NCBI RefSeq assembly: GCF_940670685.1
Contig: NZ_OW711693.1
Location: 124,001 to 188,000, forward strand
Reading direction: 5' to 3'
DNA length: 64,000 nt
Source of the DNA: Anaeropeptidivorans aminofermentans
GTDB lineage: Bacteria; Bacillota; Clostridia; Lachnospirales; UBA5962
The translations under genes and the position numbers were made by a program. Within the stretch, counting starts at the first letter, position 1. Each line of letters opens with the position of its first letter. Positions 52,473-59,979 of this stretch are shown piece after piece. A model generated the notes under the pieces. The model searched no databases, was not told where the DNA came from, and saw nothing but the letters and a program-made list of their open reading frames with translations.

Positions 52473-53930
52473 ATGAATAAAAAAAGAATTATCAGCATAT
52501 TTGCCTTGATTTTGGCACTTCTACTGCCTGTAAAGGTAATGGCGGAAGTTCCTCAAAGCTCCGGGGACTTTTATTTCAATGATTTTTCCGGTGATTTAGG
52601 AGACGAGGCTAAAAAGCATATTCTTGAAGTAAACGACGAAATAAGCCATACAGGCGCCCAGATTGTAGTTACGTCGGTAGATTTTACTGACGGTATGGAT
52701 ATACGGGATTATGCCACGGAAATGTTTAACACCTGGGGCATAGGCGATAAAGAAAAGGATAACGGAATATTAATTCTTCTTGTTATCGGCGAAGACGATT
52801 ATTTTGTTTCCGTAGGAAACGGCATAGAAAACTTTATATCCAGCGGAGATGTTCAGTTGATTGTTGACGAATATATGGAGCCGGATTTTGCCGCAAAGGA
52901 TTACGGAAATGCCGCTATAAAAACGGCAGATGCCTTTAAGGATAAAATACTTGCCCATTACGGAACTTCGGGAAGCCAGGCTGAAACAAAGCCTCAAGAG
53001 AGCAGCTCCTCTTATGGAAGCAATGCTTACGTTGCCGATCAGGCAGGGGTTTTAACTCAGGATACCCTTGATTATATTGGCGGAAAAAATAAAGAGCTTT
53101 ACGAGAAAACAAAGGGGAACGTTTCCGTAGTTACCGTAAAATCTACAGGCGGTATTGACATTGGCCAATACGCAAAAAATATATTGCTTGACGAAAATAT
53201 TGGCGACAGTAAATTAAATAACGGCGTACTGATTCTTCTTGCCATTGATGATGACGATTATTACGTGGCAACAGGCTCCGGAATAGCAAATAAGGTTTCA
53301 AATTCCGACATTCAAAAAATAAACGACAATTACCTTGAACCGTATTTTGCCGATAAGGAATATGATAAAGGTGTCAAAACCGTATTCAATGAATATTATG
53401 ACTTAGTAATGAAGCATTATAAGAATGCAGGCGTGAGCGCTGCGGCGCCTCATGCTTCTTCGGGAGGAGGCATTATAAGCAATGCAGTCTCTACGATTTT
53501 TTCGGTTTTTACAGGCATAATCATATGGATAATCATTATATTTGTTCTTTACTCTCTTTTCAGGCCTAGAAGAAGATTTTTCGGTGGCGGATATTACCCC
53601 AGAAGAAGCTTCTGGTGGCCCTCCTATAGAAGGCATTGGCATATGCCGCCACCGCCGCCTTCCCATAGGCATAGAGGCGGCGGCCCTTCCCCTGGAAGCG
53701 GTTCTCCCGGCGGTGCGGGAAGAAACTCCGGCGGCTCTATATTCGGAAGCGGGTCCGGTAATAGCGGCGGCGGTTCCATATTCGGCGGCGGGAAGTCTTC
53801 CGGCGGTGGCGCAGGCAGATCCTTCGGCGGCTCCTCTTTCGGCGGCGGCAAGTCCTTCGGCGGTGGAGGCGGCAGATCCTTCGGCGGAGGCGGTGGCAGG
53901 TCCTCCGGCGGCGGCGCAGGCAGAAGATAA
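52473..53930 (+). CDS. Protein with two TPM domains and Gly-rich tail
   Basis: The 485-residue protein has a signal peptide (about 1-24), a first TPM domain (28-165, with GIGDKEKDNGILILLVIGEDD), a linker, and a second TPM domain (190-318, with NIGDSKLNNGVLILLAIDDDD). A membrane helix follows at about 345-365 and then a low-complexity tail rich in Gly, Ser and Arg. TPM domains were first seen in TLP18.3, Psb32 and MOLO-1. Duplication within one chain is less usual than a single copy. The tail could spread on the inner face or fold with RNA or protein partners. AAGGGGGGA precedes the ATG. Confidence 0.9.
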   Translation: MNKKRIISIFALILALLLPVKVMAEVPQSSGDFYFNDFSGDLGDEAKKHILEVNDEISHTGAQIVVTSVDFTDGMDIRDYATEMFNTWGIGDKEKDNGILILLVIGEDDYFVSVGNGIENFISSGDVQLIVDEYMEPDFAAKDYGNAAIKTADAFKDKILAHYGTSGSQAETKPQESSSSYGSNAYVADQAGVLTQDTLDYIGGKNKELYEKTKGNVSVVTVKSTGGIDIGQYAKNILLDENIGDSKLNNGVLILLAIDDDDYYVATGSGIANKVSNSDIQKINDNYLEPYFADKEYDKGVKTVFNEYYDLVMKHYKNAGVSAAAPHASSGGGIISNAVSTIFSVFTGIIIWIIIIFVLYSLFRPRRRFFGGGYYPRRSFWWPSYRRHWHMPPPPPSHRHRGGGPSPGSGSPGGAGRNSGGSIFGSGSGNSGGGSIFGGGKSSGGGAGRSFGGSSFGGGKSFGGGGGRSFGGGGGRSSGGGAGRR

Positions 53931-53998
53931 AAATTTAATAAACCAAAATATTAATTGTACGTATATTATACTAAGAAATTATTTAAGGAGGCTTTTAT

Positions 53999-54445
53999 AT
54001 GAAAGACAGCTCAAGAAAAGAAGAACGTATGCTCATATTAAACATGGTAGCAGAAGGCAAAATCAGCGTTGATGAATCCTTAAAGCTTTTAGAATCTCTG
54101 AATGCAGGTCAGGCCAAAGAAGACTTTACTTACGACTATAATTACGATTTTGATTTTGAGGAAAAGGTAAGCAAGTTTTCAAAATCTGTAGATGAATTTG
54201 CAAAAGAGATGAAAGATAAGTTTTCAGTAACTTTTAAAGACGTTGAGCCAAAGGTAAAGAAAGCCACAAAAACAGTTGTTCAAAAGACTGTATCTGTACT
54301 TGATGAAATCTCAAGCTCTTTAAACGAAACATTACGCAATTTAGACGAAAACAACGAAGCTGATACTCCCGCAGATAACGGCCCTGTTCCCAATCAGGAA
54401 GAGCCCGTTAAAGATGACGACGATAATAATCCAATACCAAACTAG
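53999..54445 (+). CDS. SHOCT-like (YvlB-type N-terminus) acidic protein
   Basis: The 148-residue protein starts with a short helical-hairpin domain SRKEERMLILNMVAEGKISV through DESLKLLESLN, as at the start of YvlB/DUF4097 proteins. After it come an acidic linker, a helical section, and an Asp/Asn/Pro-rich tail. The beta-helical DUF4097 part is absent, so this is the N-terminal module alone. TTAAGGAGG precedes the ATG. It lies 68 bases after the TPM gene and may be in the same transcript. Confidence 0.78.
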   Translation: MKDSSRKEERMLILNMVAEGKISVDESLKLLESLNAGQAKEDFTYDYNYDFDFEEKVSKFSKSVDEFAKEMKDKFSVTFKDVEPKVKKATKTVVQKTVSVLDEISSSLNETLRNLDENNEADTPADNGPVPNQEEPVKDDDDNNPIPN

Positions 54446-54451
54446 GAACCG

Positions 54452-54484
54452 TAAAGAGCCGCTTTAAGCGGCTCTTTTAATTTT
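54452..54484 (+). terminator. Terminator after the SHOCT-like gene
   Basis: AAAGAGCCGC TTTAA GCGGCTCTTTT followed by AATTTT. Confidence 0.88.
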
Positions 54485-54822
54485 CATAGTAAATTTTGCC
54501 TTGATTCCTAAAGATTCAATAGAATTTATAAAGGCTTACTTTACACTGAATTTAATTTCTATGTATTCTTCCCCCGCTTCTTTAAAATGCCTTTTACTTT
54601 ATTATCTAAAGTGCTGTTAAGATGATAGTGACTGTTAAAATCACCTTTATAGGTGTTTCTATGAAACCCTATAAACAATCCCAAAGGGCATTTTATTTAT
54701 TCTTATAAAAATCATGGGAATAAATAAAAATTAGTTATTTTTTATGTTTTTTATGTTATACTATAGATACTTGAAGGGAATAAAAAACCCGGGACTTTTT
54801 CAAAATTAAGGAGTGTTTATAT
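54485..54822. other. Gap upstream of signal peptidase gene
   Basis: About 340 AT-rich bases. CATAGTAAATTTTGCC at 54486 recalls a family terminus but no complete element follows. TTTTTATGTTATACTATAGA near 54755 contains a possible -10 (TATACT) for the signal peptidase gene. Confidence 0.4.
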
Positions 54823-55350
54823 TTGAGCGAAAATGTCAAAACTGAGATTATAAGCTGGATAAAAACCATCGGTTCGGCGATTATCCTTGCTCTTTTTATA
54901 ACTACATTTATAATCGTAAACGCCAGGGTTCCCTCTGGGAGCATGGAAAATAATATCATGACAAACGATAGAATTATTGCCAACAGGCTGTCTTATTTAT
55001 TTTCGGAACCGAAGCGGTTTGACGTTGTGGTGTTTAAATATCCTGATGATGAAAAGGTCCTTTTCGTAAAGCGTGTAATAGGCATGCCGGGAGAAACAGT
55101 TGAAATTATAGACGGCAGAGTCTATATTAACGGAAGCGACGAGCCTCTTCCGGATGAAATATATCTTAAGGAGAAGGCAGTGGGGGATTTTGGGCCCTTT
55201 GAGGTTCCCGAAGGCCATTATTTTATGATGGGCGACAACAGAAATGAATCCAAGGATTCCAGAAAATGGGAAAACAAATATCTTGCCAAAGATAAGATAT
55301 TAGGCAAGGTGATTTTCAAATATTATAAGGGCTTCGGTCTTATAAAATAG
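54823..55350 (+). CDS. lepB: Signal peptidase I
   Basis: The 175-residue membrane protease removes signal peptides outside the membrane. One N-terminal membrane segment (about 15-33) is followed by the catalytic Ser40 in PSGSMENN and Lys83 in FVKRVIGMPGE, and box E GHYFMMGDNRNESKDSR near 132-148. The length is that of a short Gram-positive SipS type. The start is TTG, with AAGGAGTG about 9 bases before it. The DUF1858 gene follows by 41 bases. Confidence 0.95.
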   Translation: MSENVKTEIISWIKTIGSAIILALFITTFIIVNARVPSGSMENNIMTNDRIIANRLSYLFSEPKRFDVVVFKYPDDEKVLFVKRVIGMPGETVEIIDGRVYINGSDEPLPDEIYLKEKAVGDFGPFEVPEGHYFMMGDNRNESKDSRKWENKYLAKDKILGKVIFKYYKGFGLIK

Positions 55351-55391
55351 TTTATGCCCTATAATAAACAAATCATAAAGGAGGATTTATA

Positions 55392-55592
55392 ATGCAGGTA
55401 ACAAAGGATATGAAAATCAGCGATATTTTAATGATAGATCAAGGCTTAATCCCCATACTTTTAGAGGCGGGCCTTCATTGTTTAGGCTGCCCGGCTTCCC
55501 AGATGGAAACTTTAGAGGAAGCAGGCTTTGTTCACGGCATAGATACGGACAAGCTTATTAACGACCTTAACGCATATCTTGAAAATATGTAA
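55392..55592 (+). CDS. DUF1858 protein
   Basis: Sixty-six residues forming one DUF1858 domain: VTKDMKISDILMIDQGLIPI followed by LLEAGLHCLGCPASQMETLEEA, where the CLGCPAS pair is diagnostic. The family is related to the ScdA/Ric N-terminal domain, linked with redox or iron-sulfur matters, function unproven. AAAGGAGG precedes the ATG. Confidence 0.92.
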   Translation: MQVTKDMKISDILMIDQGLIPILLEAGLHCLGCPASQMETLEEAGFVHGIDTDKLINDLNAYLENM

Positions 55593-55631
55593 TTGAAAAA
55601 TTAAGATATTTTTCCAAAGCTAAAATTTTTA

Positions 55632-55684
55632 ATCAGCACATATATGGCCGGGTTGCTTTTTCGACGCTGTATTTGTGCTGATTT
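55632..55684 (+). terminator. Hairpin downstream of DUF1858
   Basis: AATCAGCACA pairs with TGTGCTGATT around a 30-base loop. The long loop makes termination uncertain. Confidence 0.4.
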
Positions 55685-55788
55685 GGATTTAAGGCAAAGC
55701 TTGTGATAAGCTTAATGGTGATTTTGCAGTAAAAATCCTATGGTCCAAAAGTTTTTCAAAAAACTTGTTTCTTGAGTCCTTTCTTGAG

Positions 55789-55860
55789 TATAGTTAAATT
55801 CAAACGAAACAGCAGCATAGTCAATAGGTATTATTACTTCCTTATAAGAAACTTACTATG
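55789..55860. repeat. Minimal MITE-like element, 72 bp
   Basis: TATAGTTAAATTCAAACGAA through ATAAGAAACTTACTATG. Its last bases include an ATG in frame with the next gene, but the real start is further on. Confidence 0.78.
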
Positions 55861-55878
55861 GTTATAGCGGAGGCTTTT

Positions 55879-56292
55879 ATGGATTATTCAAATATTTTAA
55901 ACCGTATAGAACGGCCCTACATAGCAGTAGATAAGCTTGTTTCCTTGGAGCCGGGAAAAAGAGCGAGAGGTTTAAAGACTGTAAGCGGAAGCGATATTTT
56001 CTTTACAGGAGTGCCTTTTGATAAAAAAGTGCTTCCTGAGGTTATTCTGCTGGAGGCACTCGTTCAGACGGGGCTTTCTGCTATCATAAGTCATGATGGA
56101 TATTATAATAAAGAGGTCCGCTTTTCAGCCGTTGAAAACGCTAAATTTACGGGAAAGGCTGTGCCCGGGGACACAATCCTTTTAGATGCGGAAATTTACA
56201 AGCTGAGGCTTTCAACAGGGGTGTGCAAGGCTTTGGCGTATATAGATGAAAATTGTATATGCGAGGCAATTATCATCTATGGAATAGAGTAA
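55879..56292 (+). CDS. FabZ-like hotdog protein with altered active site
   Basis: The 137-residue protein has the hotdog fold of 3-hydroxyacyl-ACP dehydratase FabZ: FFTGVPFDKKVLPEVILLEA then LVQTGLSAIIS corresponds to the FabZ active-site loop and central helix. The catalytic histidine of the usual HFPGxPIMPGV is replaced here by phenylalanine (IFFTGVPFDKKVLPEV), while the helix glutamate (LLEALVQ) remains. It may bind acyl chains without dehydrating. I chose the ATG at 55879 because GCGGAGG precedes it; an in-frame ATG at 55858 lies in the repeat. Confidence 0.75.
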   Translation: MDYSNILNRIERPYIAVDKLVSLEPGKRARGLKTVSGSDIFFTGVPFDKKVLPEVILLEALVQTGLSAIISHDGYYNKEVRFSAVENAKFTGKAVPGDTILLDAEIYKLRLSTGVCKALAYIDENCICEAIIIYGIE

Positions 56293-56427
56293 AGAAACTT
56301 GAAAAAAGACCAAGTTTATTTACTCTGGACAGAAGGAAATCTTATGAAGCTTAAAAATGAAAACTGTTTTTAAGTTTCATAAGTATAGACAATAAAGAGA
56401 TATTATTTTTTATTAGGGGGAAATTTA

Positions 56428-56745
56428 ATGAGTAAGACACCGCCGCAAAGCTATAAATTTGTTCAGAATAAGGCCTGCGCTTATTTTCCGTGCCATGAAA
56501 ACGCCGACCCTGAAACATTCAACTGCCTTTTTTGCTATTGCCCGCTGTATTTCTTGGGGGAACGATGTAAAGGCAATTTTAAAAAAATAGGTTTAAATGG
56601 CGAAATTAAAGACTGTTCTCACTGCCTTATACCCCATAAGCCGGAGAACTATGAGTACATAGTAAGAACCGTAGGAGAGCATCTTCACAGGAGCTTTCCC
56701 AAGTATCAGGACGAAGATGAAGAAGACAAAGAGAAAGAGGAATAA
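56428..56745 (+). CDS. Cysteine-rich small-domain protein
   Basis: The 105-residue protein carries cysteines 17, 22, 33, 36, 38 and 47 and CSHCLIPH near 63-70, spaced as in the cysteine-rich small domain (PF04071), e.g. NKACAYFPCHENADPETFNC. The family binds zinc and often lies in cobalamin-related clusters, but none is nearby. The C-terminal DEDEEDKEKEE is acidic. AGGGGGAAA precedes the ATG. Confidence 0.87.
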   Translation: MSKTPPQSYKFVQNKACAYFPCHENADPETFNCLFCYCPLYFLGERCKGNFKKIGLNGEIKDCSHCLIPHKPENYEYIVRTVGEHLHRSFPKYQDEDEEDKEKEE

Positions 56746-56894
56746 AAGGTAATTTGTATCCAGGGAAAAGATTGTAAAATATAGCCCATTGGCTTTTGTT
56801 CCCCAAGTATCGGGTAAATAGAGCAAAAACAATTACCGATACGGCTGTTTCATATGATTTAAGTATTATTATAAATATTAAAGGCTGTGTTTTT

Positions 56895-59264
56895 TTGGAT
56901 AATACAGTAAAAATCTCTGTAAGAAATCTTGTGGAATTCGTAAGCAGAAGCGGTGATATCAATACCCTTTATACCTCTATGAATAGGAATAAAGAAGGTA
57001 TCAGGCTCCATAAGCTTGTCCAGTCTATACGGAAGAAGAAGGCAAGGCTTGAAGGAGGCTCCTATGAAAGCGAATATAGCCTTAAGCATAGCTTTGTGTA
57101 TAAAGACTGTTCCTTTACTGTGGAGGGACGGGCTGACGGCATCTATAAAAAGGATGAAAATATTTGGATAGAAGAAATTAAATCCACATTTTCAGACCTT
57201 GACTTCATAGAGTTTGACTCTGGCCATTGGCATATGGCCCAGGCGAAATGCTACGGATATATGTATGCTTTTATGAATGAGCTTAATGGCATAAATATTA
57301 TGCTTACTTACGTCCACGGTGAAACAGAGGAGCTGAAGGTATTTGAACACAGTTTTTCCTTTAAAGAGCTTGAGGATTTTTTTTATGGAATTATAGAGGG
57401 CTATTATCTCTTCGCCCAATTAGATAAAGACAGGATAAACCTTAGGAACGAAACGGCATTCAGTATGGCCTTTCCCTTTGAAAAATACAGAAAAGGCCAG
57501 AGGGAGCTTTCCATCTCTGTATATGCCGCAGCAAAAAACAAGAAAAACCTTTTTGCCGTAGCCCCTACGGGAACGGGGAAAACCATGTCGGTTCTTTACC
57601 CTTCTGTAAAGGCTTTGGAGCAAGGCATTAGTTCCAAGATATTTTATATTACATCGAGAGGAACAAACAGCCTTGCGGCAGTTAACGGCCTTGAGGTTTT
57701 AGAGGAAAAGGGCCTTAAAATGAGGTCTATTTCTTTAACGGCAAAGGAAAAAATATGTTTCATGGAAAAATGCCTTTGCAATCCCAAGGATTGCCCTTAT
57801 GCGAAAGGCCATTTTGACAGAATTAACGACGCTGTTTTAGATATTGTTGAAAACAGCTTTATTATCACTCCGGCAAGGCTTCGTGTTTATGCTGAAAAGC
57901 ATAAGGTATGCCCTTTTGAATATCAGCTGGATGTGTCTCTTTTTACAGATACCATCATAGGAGATTATAATTACGTTTATGACCCTACGGCAAGGCTTAA
58001 GCGGTTTTTTGGCGAAGGCGCTCAAAACGACTATATTGTTTTAGCAGACGAAGCCCATAACCTTCTGGACAGGGGAAGGGAAATGTTTTCGGCGGAGCTT
58101 TTTACGAAAGAGCTTGAAGAAGCGAGAAAATCTGTAAAAATAAGGCGAAGCAGGTTTAAATCCGTAGCGGGAAGGCTGATAGAGGCCCTGAAAGAAAAGG
58201 GCAGCATCTGCGAAACAGACGGCATCGGAATTATTAAGGAATTGGAAAGCGATTTTTATTATCTACTGAAAAGCCTTGTGGCAGAAGGGGATAAGCTTCT
58301 GGCATCGGGAATCGAAGGAGAAGCAAAGGAAAAAATAACGGATTTATATTTTAAATTACTTGATTTTATAAGGGTTCTGGATAATTACAACGATGGCTAT
58401 AGTACTCTTATAATAAAGGAAGGAAAGCATACAGGCATAAAGCTTTTCTGCATAGACCCTTCCTATCAGTTTTCAGCCTTAAATAAAAATGCCGGTGTTG
58501 CTGTTTTTTTCAGTGCTACTTTAATGCCCCTTGATTTTTATAAAGATGTATTAGGAGGGCAGAAGGAAGATTATAATATTATCCTTGAATCTCCTTTTCC
58601 GCCGGAGAATTTTCAAATCATTATAAATGATGCTATTTCCACGAAATATAAGGACAGAGAAAGAACCTATCAAGCTGTTTCCGATGCTTTGGCGGCGGTG
58701 GTTTCTGCAAGAAGAGGTAAATATATGGCCTTCTTTTCCTCTTATGCCTATATGGAAGAGGTTTACGGCATTTTTAAAGAGGACTATCCTTATGTCAATA
58801 CAATTATACAAGTCAGAGGCGAAAAGGGCGAGGAATTCCTAAAGCCTTTTAAAGACCAAGAAGAAGATATCGTAGGCTTTGCTGTATTGGGGGCGGGATA
58901 TTCCGAGGGGATAGACCTTGCCGGGGATATGCTTATAGGGGTAATTGTCGTAGGTGTGGGCCTTCCCCAGCTTTCTCCCGAGAGAAATATTATCAGAGAT
59001 TATTATTCCGTCAAAAACGGCATGGGGTATGAATACGCTTATATGTATCCCGGCATGAATAAGGTTCTTCAGGCGTCGGGAAGGGTAATCAGACAAGAAA
59101 CGGATAAAGGCATTGCCATGCTCATAGACAGCAGGTACGGCGACAGAAGATATCAGGCGCTTTTCCCGAGAAATTACAGAGGATTTAAACGAGCCTTTGG
59201 AAAAGTCCATACGGAAAATATTCTTAATACCTTTTGGAATACGGAAGAATTAGGGAAAAGGTGA
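56895..59264 (+). CDS. DinG/Rad3-type iron-sulfur DNA helicase with N-terminal PD-(D/E)XK nuclease domain
   Basis: The 789-residue protein joins an N-terminal nuclease-like region (about 1-180; VEGRADGIYKKDENIWIEEIK has the D...ExK active-site pattern) to an XPD/DinG-type superfamily 2 helicase. The helicase has Walker A APTGTGKTM near 232-240, four cysteines in CFMEKCLCNPKDCPY that probably hold a 4Fe-4S cluster, DEAH in LADEAHNLL, and a motif VI region QASGRVIRQ. It would unwind 5-prime to 3-prime. I prefer the TTG at 56895 (AAAGG upstream); the frame is open for 33 more codons of lower quality. Its role in repair is inferred. Confidence 0.88.
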   Translation: MDNTVKISVRNLVEFVSRSGDINTLYTSMNRNKEGIRLHKLVQSIRKKKARLEGGSYESEYSLKHSFVYKDCSFTVEGRADGIYKKDENIWIEEIKSTFSDLDFIEFDSGHWHMAQAKCYGYMYAFMNELNGINIMLTYVHGETEELKVFEHSFSFKELEDFFYGIIEGYYLFAQLDKDRINLRNETAFSMAFPFEKYRKGQRELSISVYAAAKNKKNLFAVAPTGTGKTMSVLYPSVKALEQGISSKIFYITSRGTNSLAAVNGLEVLEEKGLKMRSISLTAKEKICFMEKCLCNPKDCPYAKGHFDRINDAVLDIVENSFIITPARLRVYAEKHKVCPFEYQLDVSLFTDTIIGDYNYVYDPTARLKRFFGEGAQNDYIVLADEAHNLLDRGREMFSAELFTKELEEARKSVKIRRSRFKSVAGRLIEALKEKGSICETDGIGIIKELESDFYYLLKSLVAEGDKLLASGIEGEAKEKITDLYFKLLDFIRVLDNYNDGYSTLIIKEGKHTGIKLFCIDPSYQFSALNKNAGVAVFFSATLMPLDFYKDVLGGQKEDYNIILESPFPPENFQIIINDAISTKYKDRERTYQAVSDALAAVVSARRGKYMAFFSSYAYMEEVYGIFKEDYPYVNTIIQVRGEKGEEFLKPFKDQEEDIVGFAVLGAGYSEGIDLAGDMLIGVIVVGVGLPQLSPERNIIRDYYSVKNGMGYEYAYMYPGMNKVLQASGRVIRQETDKGIAMLIDSRYGDRRYQALFPRNYRGFKRAFGKVHTENILNTFWNTEELGKR

Positions 59265-59273
59265 GCTTGCCTT

Positions 59274-59320
59274 TATAGTAAATAAACTTAAAAAGGCTAA
59301 ATTTATTTACTTTAGGCTTA
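59274..59320. repeat. Small hairpin repeat after the helicase
   Basis: AGTAAATAAACTTAAAAAGG and CTAAATTTATTTACT form one stem, with the starting TATAGTAAAT of the MITE-like family. Confidence 0.6.
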
Positions 59321-59343
59321 ATAAGTATAGTAAGAAAGATTCA

Positions 59344-59543
59344 TTACAGTAGGAAAGCTTGTATGTGTATATTTAGTGAACTCTGAAAACACCTATCGTG
59401 AAGGCAGGGAACGCTCCCTTACAGTCAACAAACTTCGTTTCATCTTTGTTAACTATGAATGGCTTAAATATAAGGTTTATATATGTAAGCCGCTTATGAA
59501 GATAGGTTTTTGTTACTGCCTTAATCTTGTTTTGCTCTATATG
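59344..59543. repeat. MITE-like element, long A type, degraded
   Basis: ATTTAGTGAACTCTGAAAAC, AGTCAACAAACTTCGTTTCA, GTTAACTATGAATGGCTTAA and AAGATAGGTTTTTGTTACTG identify it. It ends near TTGTTTTGCTCTATA, 40 bases before the Hpt gene. Confidence 0.75.
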
Positions 59544-59583
59544 CTGCGGGACTTTGTACAAACGGATAAAAGGAGGAATATAT

Positions 59584-59937
59584 ATGAAGAACATGCCCCC
59601 GGACGTAGTAAATTATATAGATATATCCTCTGCCTGTGAAAGGCTTATAAGTGCAAAGGTTTACAAGACAATTCTTAAAAAATTCCTAACAAATAAAGAG
59701 ATTGATAAACTGCTTATGGAATATCACGGCAATAATCTCGAAGAAGCAATAAAAACCATACATGCCATTAAAGGCATGGTGGGGAATCTTTCTCTTACGG
59801 CCCTTTATGAAGGCTCCGTTCATTTGGAAATGAAGCTTAAACAAGGGGAAAGCACCAATCAAGACATGGAAAAATTTAAATGCCTGTGGGAAAAAACAAA
59901 AAAATACGCAGCACTTGTAGTAGAGGCCATAGGTTAG
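59584..59937 (+). CDS. Histidine phosphotransfer (Hpt) protein
   Basis: The 117-residue four-helix protein has the Hpt signature with the phosphorylatable His60 in TIHAIKGMVGNLSLTALYEG. It relays phosphate between receiver domains. AAAGGAGGA precedes the ATG at 59584. It faces, tail to tail, a hybrid histidine kinase with a receiver domain (59980-61797) that lacks its own Hpt domain, and both share a terminator, so the two probably act in one phosphorelay. Confidence 0.9.
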   Translation: MKNMPPDVVNYIDISSACERLISAKVYKTILKKFLTNKEIDKLLMEYHGNNLEEAIKTIHAIKGMVGNLSLTALYEGSVHLEMKLKQGESTNQDMEKFKCLWEKTKKYAALVVEAIG

Positions 59938-59938
59938 A

Positions 59939-59979
59939 ATAAAATAAAAGATGCCGCATTTTATGCGGCATCTTTTATT
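59939..59979. terminator. Bidirectional terminator between Hpt and histidine kinase genes
   Basis: AAAAGATGCCGCAT pairs with ATGCGGCATCTTTT, with A- and T-runs on both sides, so it can stop both convergent transcripts. Confidence 0.92.
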
